A DNA stretch of 64,000 nt, taken from contig NZ_LT629797.1 of NCBI RefSeq assembly GCF_900106015.1, positions 4,526,001-4,590,000 of the forward strand, written 5' to 3'. The DNA comes from Pseudomonas sihuiensis. Lineage in GTDB: Bacteria; Pseudomonadota; Gammaproteobacteria; Pseudomonadales; Pseudomonadaceae. Positions 1 to 7,003 of this stretch are shown here, in pieces. Position numbers and translations under genes: made by a program. Position 1 is the stretch's first letter, and the number at the start of each line of letters is the position of its first letter. The notes beneath the pieces were generated by a model. It saw only the letters and a program-made list of their open reading frames with translations, had not been told where the DNA came from and searched no databases.

Positions 1-2321
1 CCCAGCAGATTGCCGCCGCTGGCAGCCTGCAGGCGGATGGCGACGAACTTGCTGGTCGGTGTGCTGCTGCCGACGCCGGCGCTTTCCAGCGGCACCAGCG
101 GATTGGCTTCGGGGAAGTAAGCAGCGGCCTGGCCGGCCGGGATATCGAAAGCGAGCAGGGTGAAACTGCTCACCCGGCGTTCGATGCCATCGTTCCACAA
201 CGAGCGGATGTCCACCTTCTGACCGGGCTTGAAGCCCAGGCGCAGGATGTCCGCCTCGTTGGCGAAGAGCACATCGCGCTGCCCGCGCACGCCGCGATAA
301 CGGTCGTCGAGGCCGTACACCGTGGTGTTGTACTGATCGTGCGAGCGCAGGGTCTGCAGGATCAGATCCGGCGTCTCACCGCTTTCGCGCACCTGCGGGG
401 GCAGCAGGTCGTCGAGCAGCGCATTGGCCTTGAAATTGGCCTTGCCGGATGCCGTTTTCCACTGGCGCGCGCCGGCCGAGTTGCCGAGGTAGAAGCCGCC
501 GGGGTGAGCGACACGCTGGTTGAAATCCTGGAAGCCGGGGATGGTGTCGGCGATCAGCTCGCGGATGCGGTCGTAATCGGCGATCAGCGCGCCCCAGTCC
601 ACCGGGTGGTTGCCCAGAGTGGCCTTGGCGATCCCGGCGACGATGGCCGGCTCCGAACGCATCTCGCTGCCGGAGAGCGGTTCGAGCTGACCGTAGGAGG
701 CGTGGATCATGCTAAACGAATCTTCCACCGTCACCGCCTGCGGGCCGCTGGCCTGCAGGTCGATATCGGTACGGCCGAGGCACGGCAGGATCAGCGCGTC
801 GCGGCCGACGGTGAGGTGACTGCGATTGAGCTTGGTGCTGATCTGCACGGTGAGCTCGCAGCTCTGCAGCGCCTTGTGCGTACGCGGGCTGTCCGGCGTG
901 GCCTGGGCGAAGTTGCCGCCGAGGCCGATGAATACCTTGGCCTGGCCGTCGATCATGGCGTTGATCGCCTCGACGGTGTTGTGGCCATTCTCGCGCGGTA
1001 CCTTGAACTGAAAGCGCTTTTCCAGGGCGTCTAGCAGCGTGACCGGCGGGCGGTCGTTGATGCCCATGGTGCGGTCGCCCTGCACGTTGCTGTGTCCACG
1101 TACCGGGCACAGGCCGGCGCCGGGGCGGCCGAGGTTGCCGCGCAGCAGTTGCAGGTTGACGATTTCCTGGATGGTGGCCACCGAATGGTGGTGCTGGGTG
1201 ATGCCCATGGCCCAGCAGATGATGACCCGCTCGGCGCGGCGGTACATGCGCGCCGCCTGTTCGATCTCCTGCAGGCTGAGGCCGGACTGAGCCTGCAGCG
1301 CCTCCCAGCTGCAGTCGTCGAGCAGCTTCAGGTAGGCCTCGACACCATCGGTGTGCTCGGCGATGAAGGCATGGTCGAACACCGCTGCTTCACCCTTGGC
1401 CTGCGCCTCGCGCTCCCACTGCAGGAGGAACTTGGCGATGCCGCGCATGGCGGCCATGTCGCCGCCCAGGGCCGGACGGAAGAACGCGGTGTTCAGCGGC
1501 TCGGAGCCGTTGGTGAGCATCTCCAGCGCGTGTTGCGGATGCTGGAAGCGCTCCAGGCCACGCTCCTTCAGTGGGTTGAAGCAGACCACCTGGGCGCCGC
1601 GTTTGACCGCCTCGCGCAGCGGTTCGAGCATGCGCGGGTGGTTGGTGCCGGGGTTCTGGCCGAGGACGAAAATGGCGTCGGCATGCTCGAAATCGTTGAA
1701 AGTCACGCTGCCCTTGCCGATGCCCACGCTTTGGCCGAGGGCGACGCCGCTGGCCTCGTGGCACATATTCGAGCAGTCGGGGAAGTTGTTGGTGCCATAG
1801 GCGCGCACGAACAACTGGTAGAGGTATGCCGCCTCGTTGCTGGCCCGGCCGGAGGTGTAGAACTCGGCGTGATCCGGACTCGGCAGCGCCTTCAGATGCC
1901 TGGCAATCAGGGCGAAGGCTTCGGCCCAGGTGGTCTTCGTGTAGCGATCGGTGCTGGCGTCATAGCGCATTGGGTGGGTCAGGCGGCCCTGGTATTCGAG
2001 CCAGTAGTCGCTCTGCTCGCGCAGTTGGCTGACCGTGTAGCGGGCAAAAAAGGCCGGGTCCACGCGGCGTTTGGTGGCTTCCCAGTTGACCGCCTTGGCG
2101 CCGTTCTCGCAGAACTTGATGTGACCGTCCTCGGGCGAATCGCCCCAGGCGCAGCCGGGGCAGTCGAAGCCGCCGTTCTGGTTGGTCTTGAGCAGCGCGC
2201 GCAGGTTCTTGAACGGCTGCTTGCTGTCCAGCCAGAAGCGGGTCACGGCGTTCAGTGCACCCCAGCCAGCGGCTGGGCCTTTGTAGGGCTTATAGCGAGG
2301 ATTGACGGGTTGCAGGCTCAT
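1..2321 (-). CDS. FdhF/YdeP family molybdopterin oxidoreductase (3' end outside window)
   Basis: The first 773 codons are present; the C-terminus lies beyond the left edge. Reading from the ATG at 2321 the protein begins MSLQPVNPRYKPYKGPAAGW and has a CPGC motif at residues 54-57 in the context GGFDCPGCAWGD, the reduced Fe-S cysteine arrangement of YdeP-like members of the formate dehydrogenase alpha/molybdopterin oxidoreductase family. The start codon overlaps the stop of fdhD by 4 bases (ATGA), so the two are translationally coupled. That fits the family, since FdhD sulfurates the molybdenum cofactor of formate dehydrogenases. The true substrate of this subfamily is not known; formate is only a guess. 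No signal peptide is visible, so it is probably cytoplasmic. Confidence 0.85.
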   Translation of the reverse strand, partial: MSLQPVNPRYKPYKGPAAGWGALNAVTRFWLDSKQPFKNLRALLKTNQNGGFDCPGCAWGDSPEDGHIKFCENGAKAVNWEATKRRVDPAFFARYTVSQLREQSDYWLEYQGRLTHPMRYDASTDRYTKTTWAEAFALIARHLKALPSPDHAEFYTSGRASNEAAYLYQLFVRAYGTNNFPDCSNMCHEASGVALGQSVGIGKGSVTFNDFEHADAIFVLGQNPGTNHPRMLEPLREAVKRGAQVVCFNPLKERGLERFQHPQHALEMLTNGSEPLNTAFFRPALGGDMAAMRGIAKFLLQWEREAQAKGEAAVFDHAFIAEHTDGVEAYLKLLDDCSWEALQAQSGLSLQEIEQAARMYRRAERVIICWAMGITQHHHSVATIQEIVNLQLLRGNLGRPGAGLCPVRGHSNVQGDRTMGINDRPPVTLLDALEKRFQFKVPRENGHNTVEAINAMIDGQAKVFIGLGGNFAQATPDSPRTHKALQSCELTVQISTKLNRSHLTVGRDALILPCLGRTDIDLQASGPQAVTVEDSFSMIHASYGQLEPLSGSEMRSEPAIVAGIAKATLGNHPVDWGALIADYDRIRELIADTIPGFQDFNQRVAHPGGFYLGNSAGARQWKTASGKANFKANALLDDLLPPQVRESGETPDLILQTLRSHDQYNTTVYGLDDRYRGVRGQRDVLFANEADILRLGFKPGQKVDIRSLWNDGIERRVSSFTLLAFDIPAGQAAAYFPEANPLVPLESAGVGSSTPTSKFVAIRLQAASGGNLL

Positions 2322-3133
2322 GGTCGTTCTTCTTCGTCAGGCGCGGGGCTGTAGACCCGCGGCGTGCTGTGATGGGGCAGGTGGATCAGGTTGAGGCGGT
2401 GGCGCCGCGCCCACTCCACGGTCAGGGCGGTAGGGGCGGACAGGCTCACCAGGGTGCCGATGCCGGCACGTACTGCCTTGTGCAGCAGTTCCAGGCTGCA
2501 GCGACTGGTGACCAGGGCGAAGCCACCGTGAGTGTCGATACGTTCGCGGGCGATGGCGCCGATCAGCTTGTCCAGGGCGTTATGGCGACCGATGTCTTCG
2601 CGGCACAGACGAATCTCACCGCTGGCATCGATGAACAGGGCGGCATGCAGCGCGCCGCTGTGGCGTGCCAGTTGTTGTTGCTCACCGATGCGCTCGCGCA
2701 GTCCGGTGAGATGTTCAAGTGGCGGTAATGCTGCGCCGGGTAGGGCGGTCAGGGCCGGTAGCGCCTGTTCCAGTGCATCCACACCGCACAGGCCACAACC
2801 ACTGGTGCCAGCCATTTGCCGGCGTTGCTGCTTGAGCGCCCAGAAGGCACGGCTGCTGACCTGCAAGCGGGCTTCGCGGCTGTCACCGAGGCCGCGCAAC
2901 TGGATGTCATAGATGTCGTCGATTGACTTGATCAGGTCGTTGCCAAAACTGAAGCCGACGGCAAAATCTTCCAGGTGATGGGGCGAAACCATCATCACCG
3001 CCTGGTTCAGGTCGTTGTAGCTGATCGCCAGGGCACATTCTTCGGCCAGTGCAGCGTGCTGCGCGCGACCGTCACCGAGTTCGGCGTAGGTATAGGCACT
3101 GGCAATGTGCGGCTGGGCGGCTGGCTTGGCCAT
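2318..3133 (-). CDS. fdhD: Formate dehydrogenase accessory sulfurtransferase FdhD
   Basis: This 271-residue protein matches FdhD in length and in the CGLC motif (Cys113 and Cys116, context GTSGCGLCGVDAL). In this family the cysteines carry persulfide sulfur from IscS to the bis-MGD cofactor of formate dehydrogenases. Other family stretches are DLNQAVMMVSPHHLEDFAVG near residue 41 and the C-terminal RCSLELLHKAVRAGI region. It is the first gene of a two-gene unit with the downstream YdeP-type oxidoreductase (4-base overlap), which is presumably its client. The start is the ATG at 3133, which gives the expected N-terminal length. Confidence 0.93.
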   Translation of the reverse strand: MAKPAAQPHIASAYTYAELGDGRAQHAALAEECALAISYNDLNQAVMMVSPHHLEDFAVGFSFGNDLIKSIDDIYDIQLRGLGDSREARLQVSSRAFWALKQQRRQMAGTSGCGLCGVDALEQALPALTALPGAALPPLEHLTGLRERIGEQQQLARHSGALHAALFIDASGEIRLCREDIGRHNALDKLIGAIARERIDTHGGFALVTSRCSLELLHKAVRAGIGTLVSLSAPTALTVEWARRHRLNLIHLPHHSTPRVYSPAPDEEERP

Positions 3134-3144
3134 CGAGGCGCGCT

Positions 3145-3163
3145 CTGTGACAGATTGACACAG
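3145..3163. promoter_or_regulatory. Imperfect dyad CTGTG-N9-CACAG upstream of fdhD
   Basis: CTGTGACAGATTGACACAG lies 12 bases upstream of the fdhD start. Its ends are complementary and the inner bases partly so. It sits between fdhD and the LysR gene, where an fdhD promoter or operator is expected. The length is modest and it could be chance. Confidence 0.25.
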
Positions 3164-3230
3164 CTAAGCCTAGGCCCATGGGCGGGAAGCGTCTAATCGT
3201 TGGCTTTGATGTGTTGATCGAGCAAATCTA

Positions 3231-4118
3231 TCAAGCGTTCGCCAGCCACTCTCGTGCCTCTTCGAAACAGGCTTGCGCGAGCGGTGAGGCAGGGGCGCCG
3301 CGGCGCATGATCAGGCCCTGAGGTGCCAGGGTATGAGCGTCCTCGATGGGTAGCAGGCGCAGATGACCGTCGGTCGGTGCACCGTCGGCCGGTAATGGCA
3401 TGACGCTGCAGCACAGCCCGGCGCTGACCGCTTGAGTCAGGTGGTGCACGGCATCGGCCTCCAGGCGTACCTGCGGGCTCAGGCCGCGAGCACGGAAGCT
3501 GTGATCGATGGACAGGCGAAAGTGCATGCCGGTGGAGAGCAGGCCCAGGGGCAGGTTGGCCAACTGCTCCCAGCGCAGGCTGCTGCTGACGAAGTGGAAA
3601 TGCCGCTGATCGTAGAGCAGGCCCATGCGTGCTTCGGCCAGCTCCAGGCTGGCGAAGTGCTCGCGGTCGAGGCGGTCAAGATAGGACAGGCCAAGGTCGA
3701 GCTGATTACGTACCAGTCCCTCGAGAATCTGATCGCTGCTCAGCGCGTGCAACTGGAAACGCAGCCCCGGGTGACGCTCGGCGAACAGACTGATCAGGCG
3801 CATCGGGTCGAAACTGGCCAGCGGCACCACGCCCAGGCGCAGGGTGCCCACCAGGTGCCCACGACAGGCTGCAGCTTCGGCGAGCAGGCCATCCTGTGCG
3901 GCCAGCACACTGCGTGCCCAGGCCAGGATACGCTCACCTTCGGCGCTGAAGCCCTCGAAACGCTGGCCGCGACGGACCAGCTCCAGACCCAGCTCGTCTT
4001 CCAGTTGGCGCAAGCGCATGGACAGCGTCGGCTGGGTCACGTGGCAGCGCGCAGCGGCCTGACCGAAGTGGCGGGTCTCGTCGAGGGCGACGAGGAATTT
4101 GAGCTGCTTTATATCCAT
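3231..4118 (-). CDS. LysR-family transcriptional regulator
   Basis: A 295-residue protein with the LysR layout: an N-terminal winged helix-turn-helix (residues about 1-60, MDIKQLKFLVALDETRHFGQ then QPTLSMRLRQLEDELGLELV) and a C-terminal periplasmic-binding-protein-like effector domain (about 90-290). It is divergent from the kbp/lysM gene (119 bases between starts) and upstream of fdhD in the same orientation. LysR proteins often control a neighbour, so the lysM gene or the fdhD unit are candidate targets. The effector is unknown. A second ORF at 3193-3414 in another frame is a shadow. Confidence 0.88.
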   Translation of the reverse strand: MDIKQLKFLVALDETRHFGQAAARCHVTQPTLSMRLRQLEDELGLELVRRGQRFEGFSAEGERILAWARSVLAAQDGLLAEAAACRGHLVGTLRLGVVPLASFDPMRLISLFAERHPGLRFQLHALSSDQILEGLVRNQLDLGLSYLDRLDREHFASLELAEARMGLLYDQRHFHFVSSSLRWEQLANLPLGLLSTGMHFRLSIDHSFRARGLSPQVRLEADAVHHLTQAVSAGLCCSVMPLPADGAPTDGHLRLLPIEDAHTLAPQGLIMRRGAPASPLAQACFEEAREWLANA

Positions 4119-4237
4119 GGGGGCTCCTGGTTTGCCCGGATTCTAATGCGCGAACGCTAATCAGGGGTGTTTCCTGAACTAGACTTTGGTCTCCGGGCGC
4201 TTTGCCCGGTCATTCGCAAGGAACGAGAGGAATTGCC

Positions 4238-4675
4238 ATGAGTCTGTTTGCCTTTGTCAAAGACGCCGGGGTCAAACTCTGGGAGTCACTGGTGGGTCAG
4301 GAGGCGCAGGCCGCCGAATCGCTCAAGGAACATGTTGCCAAGGTTGGCCTGGGCAACCCCAACATCGAGGTCAGCGTCGAGGGCGACAAGGTCATCGCTC
4401 GCGGCGAAGTGGCCAGCCAGGAAGAGAAGGAAAAGATTCTCCTGGCGCTGGGCAACGTGGCCGGTGTCGGTGAGGTCGATGATCAGATCAGCGTGACCAT
4501 GCCCGCGCCCGAAGCGCGCTTCGTCACGGTCAAGAAGGGCGACACGCTGAGTGCGATTGCCAAGGCCGAGTACGGCAATGCCAATGCCTACATGAAGATA
4601 TTCGAGGCCAACAAGCCGATGCTCAGTCACCCGGACAAGATCTATCCGGGGCAGGTTTTGCGCATTCCCGAATAA
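4238..4675 (+). CDS. kbp: BON and LysM domain protein (Kbp/YgaU-like)
   Basis: This 145-residue protein has a BON domain (about residues 24-88, PNIEVSVEGDKVIARGEV) followed by a LysM domain (about 95-143, FVTVKKGDTLSAIAKAEYGN to YPGQVLRIP). E. coli Kbp/YgaU has the same size and architecture and is a cytoplasmic potassium-binding protein needed under potassium stress; that role is inferred here. There is no signal peptide. The ATG at 4238 is chosen because GAGAGG stands 7 bases upstream; an in-frame start at 4202 has no such support. It runs convergently to yrfG, with a REP-like hairpin between them. Confidence 0.88.
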   Translation: MSLFAFVKDAGVKLWESLVGQEAQAAESLKEHVAKVGLGNPNIEVSVEGDKVIARGEVASQEEKEKILLALGNVAGVGEVDDQISVTMPAPEARFVTVKKGDTLSAIAKAEYGNANAYMKIFEANKPMLSHPDKIYPGQVLRIPE

Positions 4676-4697
4676 ACCCGCGCTCAGGTGCGGCGGG

Positions 4698-4756
4698 GGC
4701 TTGGCCTTGGCGGCGATCGGCATCATTCACGATCGCCGGCAAGCCGGCTCCTACAG
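4698..4756. repeat. REP-like hairpin between convergent kbp and yrfG
   Basis: The inner stem is CGGCGATCG (4711-4719) with CGATCGCCG (4730-4738). An outer stem pairs GGCTTGG (4698-4704) imperfectly with the CAAGCC at 4740-4745, and the element ends in CTCCTACAG, the CTGTAGGAG end typical of Pseudomonas REP sequences. The UAG of yrfG (4751-4753, minus strand) lies in this GTAGG end. It may act as a terminator for both converging genes, but it has no U-tract. Confidence 0.6.
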
Positions 4757-5431
4757 TGAGGGCGTCGCAGGCAGCCCCAGCACCAACTCCCGGTAGTCCT
4801 CCACTGCGGCGAACTCCTCGGTATCTTTAGGCCCGGCCTGGCTGTCTGGTTGGCGCACGGCGAGCAGATTGGCGACGCCAAAGCGTCCGGCGCTACGCAG
4901 GATCGGCAGGCTGTCGTCGATGAACAGGGCCCTCGCAGGGTCGAAGTCGACATCCTGGCGCAGGGCGAACCAGAACTGCTGATCCTCCTTGGGGAAACCG
5001 TAGTCGTGGGAGCTGATCAGGCGTTCGAACCAGGGCGCCAGCTCGACGCGTTCCAGTTTCAGTGACAGTGAGTCGCGGTGCGCGTTGGTGATCAGCACCA
5101 CGCGCTTGCCCGCTTCGCGCAGGGCGCGCAGAAACAGTTCTGCATCGGTGCGCAGGGCGATCAGGTGCGCGACCTCGCGCTTGAGCTCGCGGATCGACAG
5201 CCGCAGCTCGCGGCTCCAGAAGTCGGTGCAGTACCAGTTCAGCGTACCGGCATGCTCGCGAAACAGCGGTAGCAGCTCGGCCTCGGCCAGCGCCAGGCTG
5301 ACGCCATGGTGCTCGGCGTAGCGCTGCGGCAGGTGGGTGAGCCAGAAGTGGTTGTCGAAGTGCAGGTCGAGCAACGTGCCGTCCATGTCCAGCAGGACGG
5401 TGTCGATCTGCTGCCAGGGTAGTACGGGCAT
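4751..5431 (-). CDS. yrfG: GMP/IMP nucleotidase YrfG (HAD family)
   Basis: This 226-residue HAD hydrolase has motif I DMDGT at residues 15-19, motif II around LITNAH, and motif III/IV around GFPKEDQQFW and LFIDDS. The NWYCTDFW segment closely resembles E. coli YrfG, a purine nucleotide 5'-phosphatase. An ORF in this frame runs upstream to 6037, but that part is antisense to nudE. The ATG at 5431 is preferred: AGAGAG lies 6 bases upstream, while the ATG at 5437 abuts it. It is divergent from nudE, so two nucleotide-cleaning enzymes share a control region. The stop codon comes from the REP-like element. Confidence 0.88.
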   Translation of the reverse strand: MPVLPWQQIDTVLLDMDGTLLDLHFDNHFWLTHLPQRYAEHHGVSLALAEAELLPLFREHAGTLNWYCTDFWSRELRLSIRELKREVAHLIALRTDAELFLRALREAGKRVVLITNAHRDSLSLKLERVELAPWFERLISSHDYGFPKEDQQFWFALRQDVDFDPARALFIDDSLPILRSAGRFGVANLLAVRQPDSQAGPKDTEEFAAVEDYRELVLGLPATPSL

Positions 5432-5448
5432 GCGCATCTCTCTGATCG

Positions 5449-5498
5449 GGAACAATTGTTCCGTGGCCTGTTTCGCCTTGATGCAATCTCGGCCACGG
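5449..5498. promoter_or_regulatory. Palindromes in the yrfG-nudE divergent region
   Basis: GGAACAATTGTTCC (5449-5462) is a perfect 14-base palindrome. It touches a second inverted repeat, CCGTGGCC (5461-5468) with GGCCACGG (5491-5498). Both lie between the divergent starts of yrfG (5431) and nudE (5555). An operator or divergent promoter element is plausible. I recognise no specific regulator. Confidence 0.35.
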
Positions 5499-5554
5499 AT
5501 AATGGCGAAAGCCGCTGTATGATAACCCGCTCGGTCCCGCCAAGGAGTCGCCTC

Positions 5555-6121
5555 ATGCGCCAAAAGCCCACGGTTCTCGCTCGCGAAATTGTCGCCAGCA
5601 GCCGTCTGTTTCGTGTCGAGGAAGTGCAGTTGCGCTTCTCCAACGGCACGGAGCGCACCTATGAGCGACTGGTCGGCAAGGGCTCGGGCTACGGCGCGGT
5701 GATGGTGGTGGCGATGCTCGACGCCGAGCACGCGGTGCTGATCGAGGAGTATTGCGGCGGCACCGATGATTACCAGCTGTCGCTGCCCAAAGGCCTGATC
5801 GAGCCGGGTGAAGACGTGTTGGTGGCAGCCAACCGCGAGCTCAAGGAAGAGGCCGGTTTCGGCGCGCACGAACTGGAGTACATCACCGAACTGAGCCTGT
5901 CGCCTGGTTACATGAGCCAGAAGATTCAGGTGGTGCTGGCGCGCAATCTGTATGAAGAGCGCCTGCCGGGTGACGAGCCCGAGCCGATGCGGGTCGACCG
6001 CATCAGCCTGCGCGAGCTGTCCAGCCTGGCCAAGCACGAACAGTTCAGTGAAGGCCGCGCACTGGCGGCGCTGTACCTGGTGCGCGACCTGCTGACTCAG
6101 CGCGGGGAGTACCGTCCATGA
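5555..6121 (+). CDS. nudE: ADP compounds hydrolase NudE
   Basis: A 188-residue Nudix hydrolase with a complete Nudix box at residues 80-102 (GLIEPGEDVLVAANRELKEE then AGF). Length and flanking sequence (QLSLPKGLIEPGE, LSPGYMSQKIQVVLARNLY) match NudE, which cleaves ADP-ribose, Ap3A and NADH to nucleoside monophosphates. The ATG at 5555 follows AAGGAG at 8 bases; the longer in-frame start at 5456 would read through the divergent promoter region. The stop overlaps the cysQ start by 4 bases (ATGA), so nudE and cysQ are coupled. Confidence 0.93.
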   Translation: MRQKPTVLAREIVASSRLFRVEEVQLRFSNGTERTYERLVGKGSGYGAVMVVAMLDAEHAVLIEEYCGGTDDYQLSLPKGLIEPGEDVLVAANRELKEEAGFGAHELEYITELSLSPGYMSQKIQVVLARNLYEERLPGDEPEPMRVDRISLRELSSLAKHEQFSEGRALAALYLVRDLLTQRGEYRP

Positions 6122-6936
6122 GCCATCCCTACATCCCCAAGGTAATCGACCTGGTTCGTGCCGCCGGCGCGGCGACCCTGCCGTACTGGCGCAGCGATGT
6201 GGCGGTGACGGAGAAGGCCGATGCCTCGCCGGTGACCGCCGCCGACCTGGCCGCGCACCATATCCTGCTCGATGGCCTGCAGGCGCTGGCGCCGGAGGTG
6301 CCGGTGCTGTCGGAGGAGGCCGCCGACATTCCGCTGGCTGAGCGCGCCGCCTGGACGCGTTGGTGGCTGGTCGATCCGCTCGATGGCACCAAGGAATTCA
6401 TCGCCGGCTCCGAAGAGTTCACGGTCAATGTCGCGTTGATCGAACAGGGACGAGTGGTCTTCGGTGTGGTGGGTATTCCCGCCAATGGCCGCTGCTATTA
6501 CGGCGGCGCTGGTCTGGGCGCCTGGTGTAGCGACGTGCCGGGCAAGGAGTATTCGATCAGCGTGCGCCTGGCGCCTGCGCAGGGTTTCACCCTGGTAGCC
6601 AGCAAACGTCACTCCAGCGCCGCGCAGGAAACTCTGCTGGTGGGGCTTTCCGCGCGTTTCGGCGAGCCGGCGCTGGCCAATATCGGCAGTTCGCTGAAGT
6701 TCTGTCTGCTGGCCGAAGGCAATGCCGACTGCTACCCGCGTCTGGCGCCTACCTCGCAGTGGGACACCGCCGCGGCACAGGGCGTGCTGGAAGGGGCGGG
6801 TGGCGAAGTGCTGAATCTGGCCGGCGAAGTGCTGACCTACGAGGCGCGCGAATCCTTTCTCAACCCCTCGTTTCTGGCCTTGCCGGCCGCCGCCGAGTGG
6901 CGTGGCGAGCTGATCGAGCTAGCGCGGGCGCTTTAA
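6118..6936 (+). CDS. cysQ: 3'(2'),5'-bisphosphate nucleotidase CysQ
   Basis: A 272-residue member of the inositol monophosphatase-like family. The metal site DPLDGT is at residues 86-91, preceded by LSEE (64-67), and WDTAAAQGVLEGAGG near the C-terminus is the second signature. CysQ hydrolyses PAP to AMP and keeps sulfate assimilation running. It is translationally coupled to nudE; both act on small adenine nucleotides. Just after the stop comes a perfect 21-bp hairpin that probably ends or buffers the transcript. Confidence 0.93.
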   Translation: MSHPYIPKVIDLVRAAGAATLPYWRSDVAVTEKADASPVTAADLAAHHILLDGLQALAPEVPVLSEEAADIPLAERAAWTRWWLVDPLDGTKEFIAGSEEFTVNVALIEQGRVVFGVVGIPANGRCYYGGAGLGAWCSDVPGKEYSISVRLAPAQGFTLVASKRHSSAAQETLLVGLSARFGEPALANIGSSLKFCLLAEGNADCYPRLAPTSQWDTAAAQGVLEGAGGEVLNLAGEVLTYEARESFLNPSFLALPAAAEWRGELIELARAL

Positions 6937-6938
6937 TC

Positions 6939-6988
6939 GTAGGGCGGGTGCAACCCGCCGTGACAGTGGCGGGTTGCACCCGCCCTAC
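6939..6988. repeat. GTAGG-type hairpin, perfect 21-bp arms
   Basis: The left arm 6939-6959 begins GTAGGGCGGGTGCAACC. The right arm 6968-6988 is its exact reverse complement and ends CCCTAC; the loop is 8 bases. It lies 2 bases after the cysQ stop and 15 bases before the fabY stop on the other strand, so it may work as a two-way terminator without a U-tract. Confidence 0.85.
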
Positions 6989-7003
6989 GGGAACGAGCCA
7001 AGC

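Noticed and set aside
42..2300. Plus-strand ORFs at 339-1034 and 1092-2354
   Set aside because: Both lie opposite the YdeP-type oxidoreductase, whose minus-strand frame has the CPGC motif and coupling to fdhD.
4751..6037. A 428-codon minus-strand ORF covering yrfG and beyond
   Set aside because: Only 4751-5431 has HAD similarity; the rest is antisense to nudE and crosses the divergent control region.
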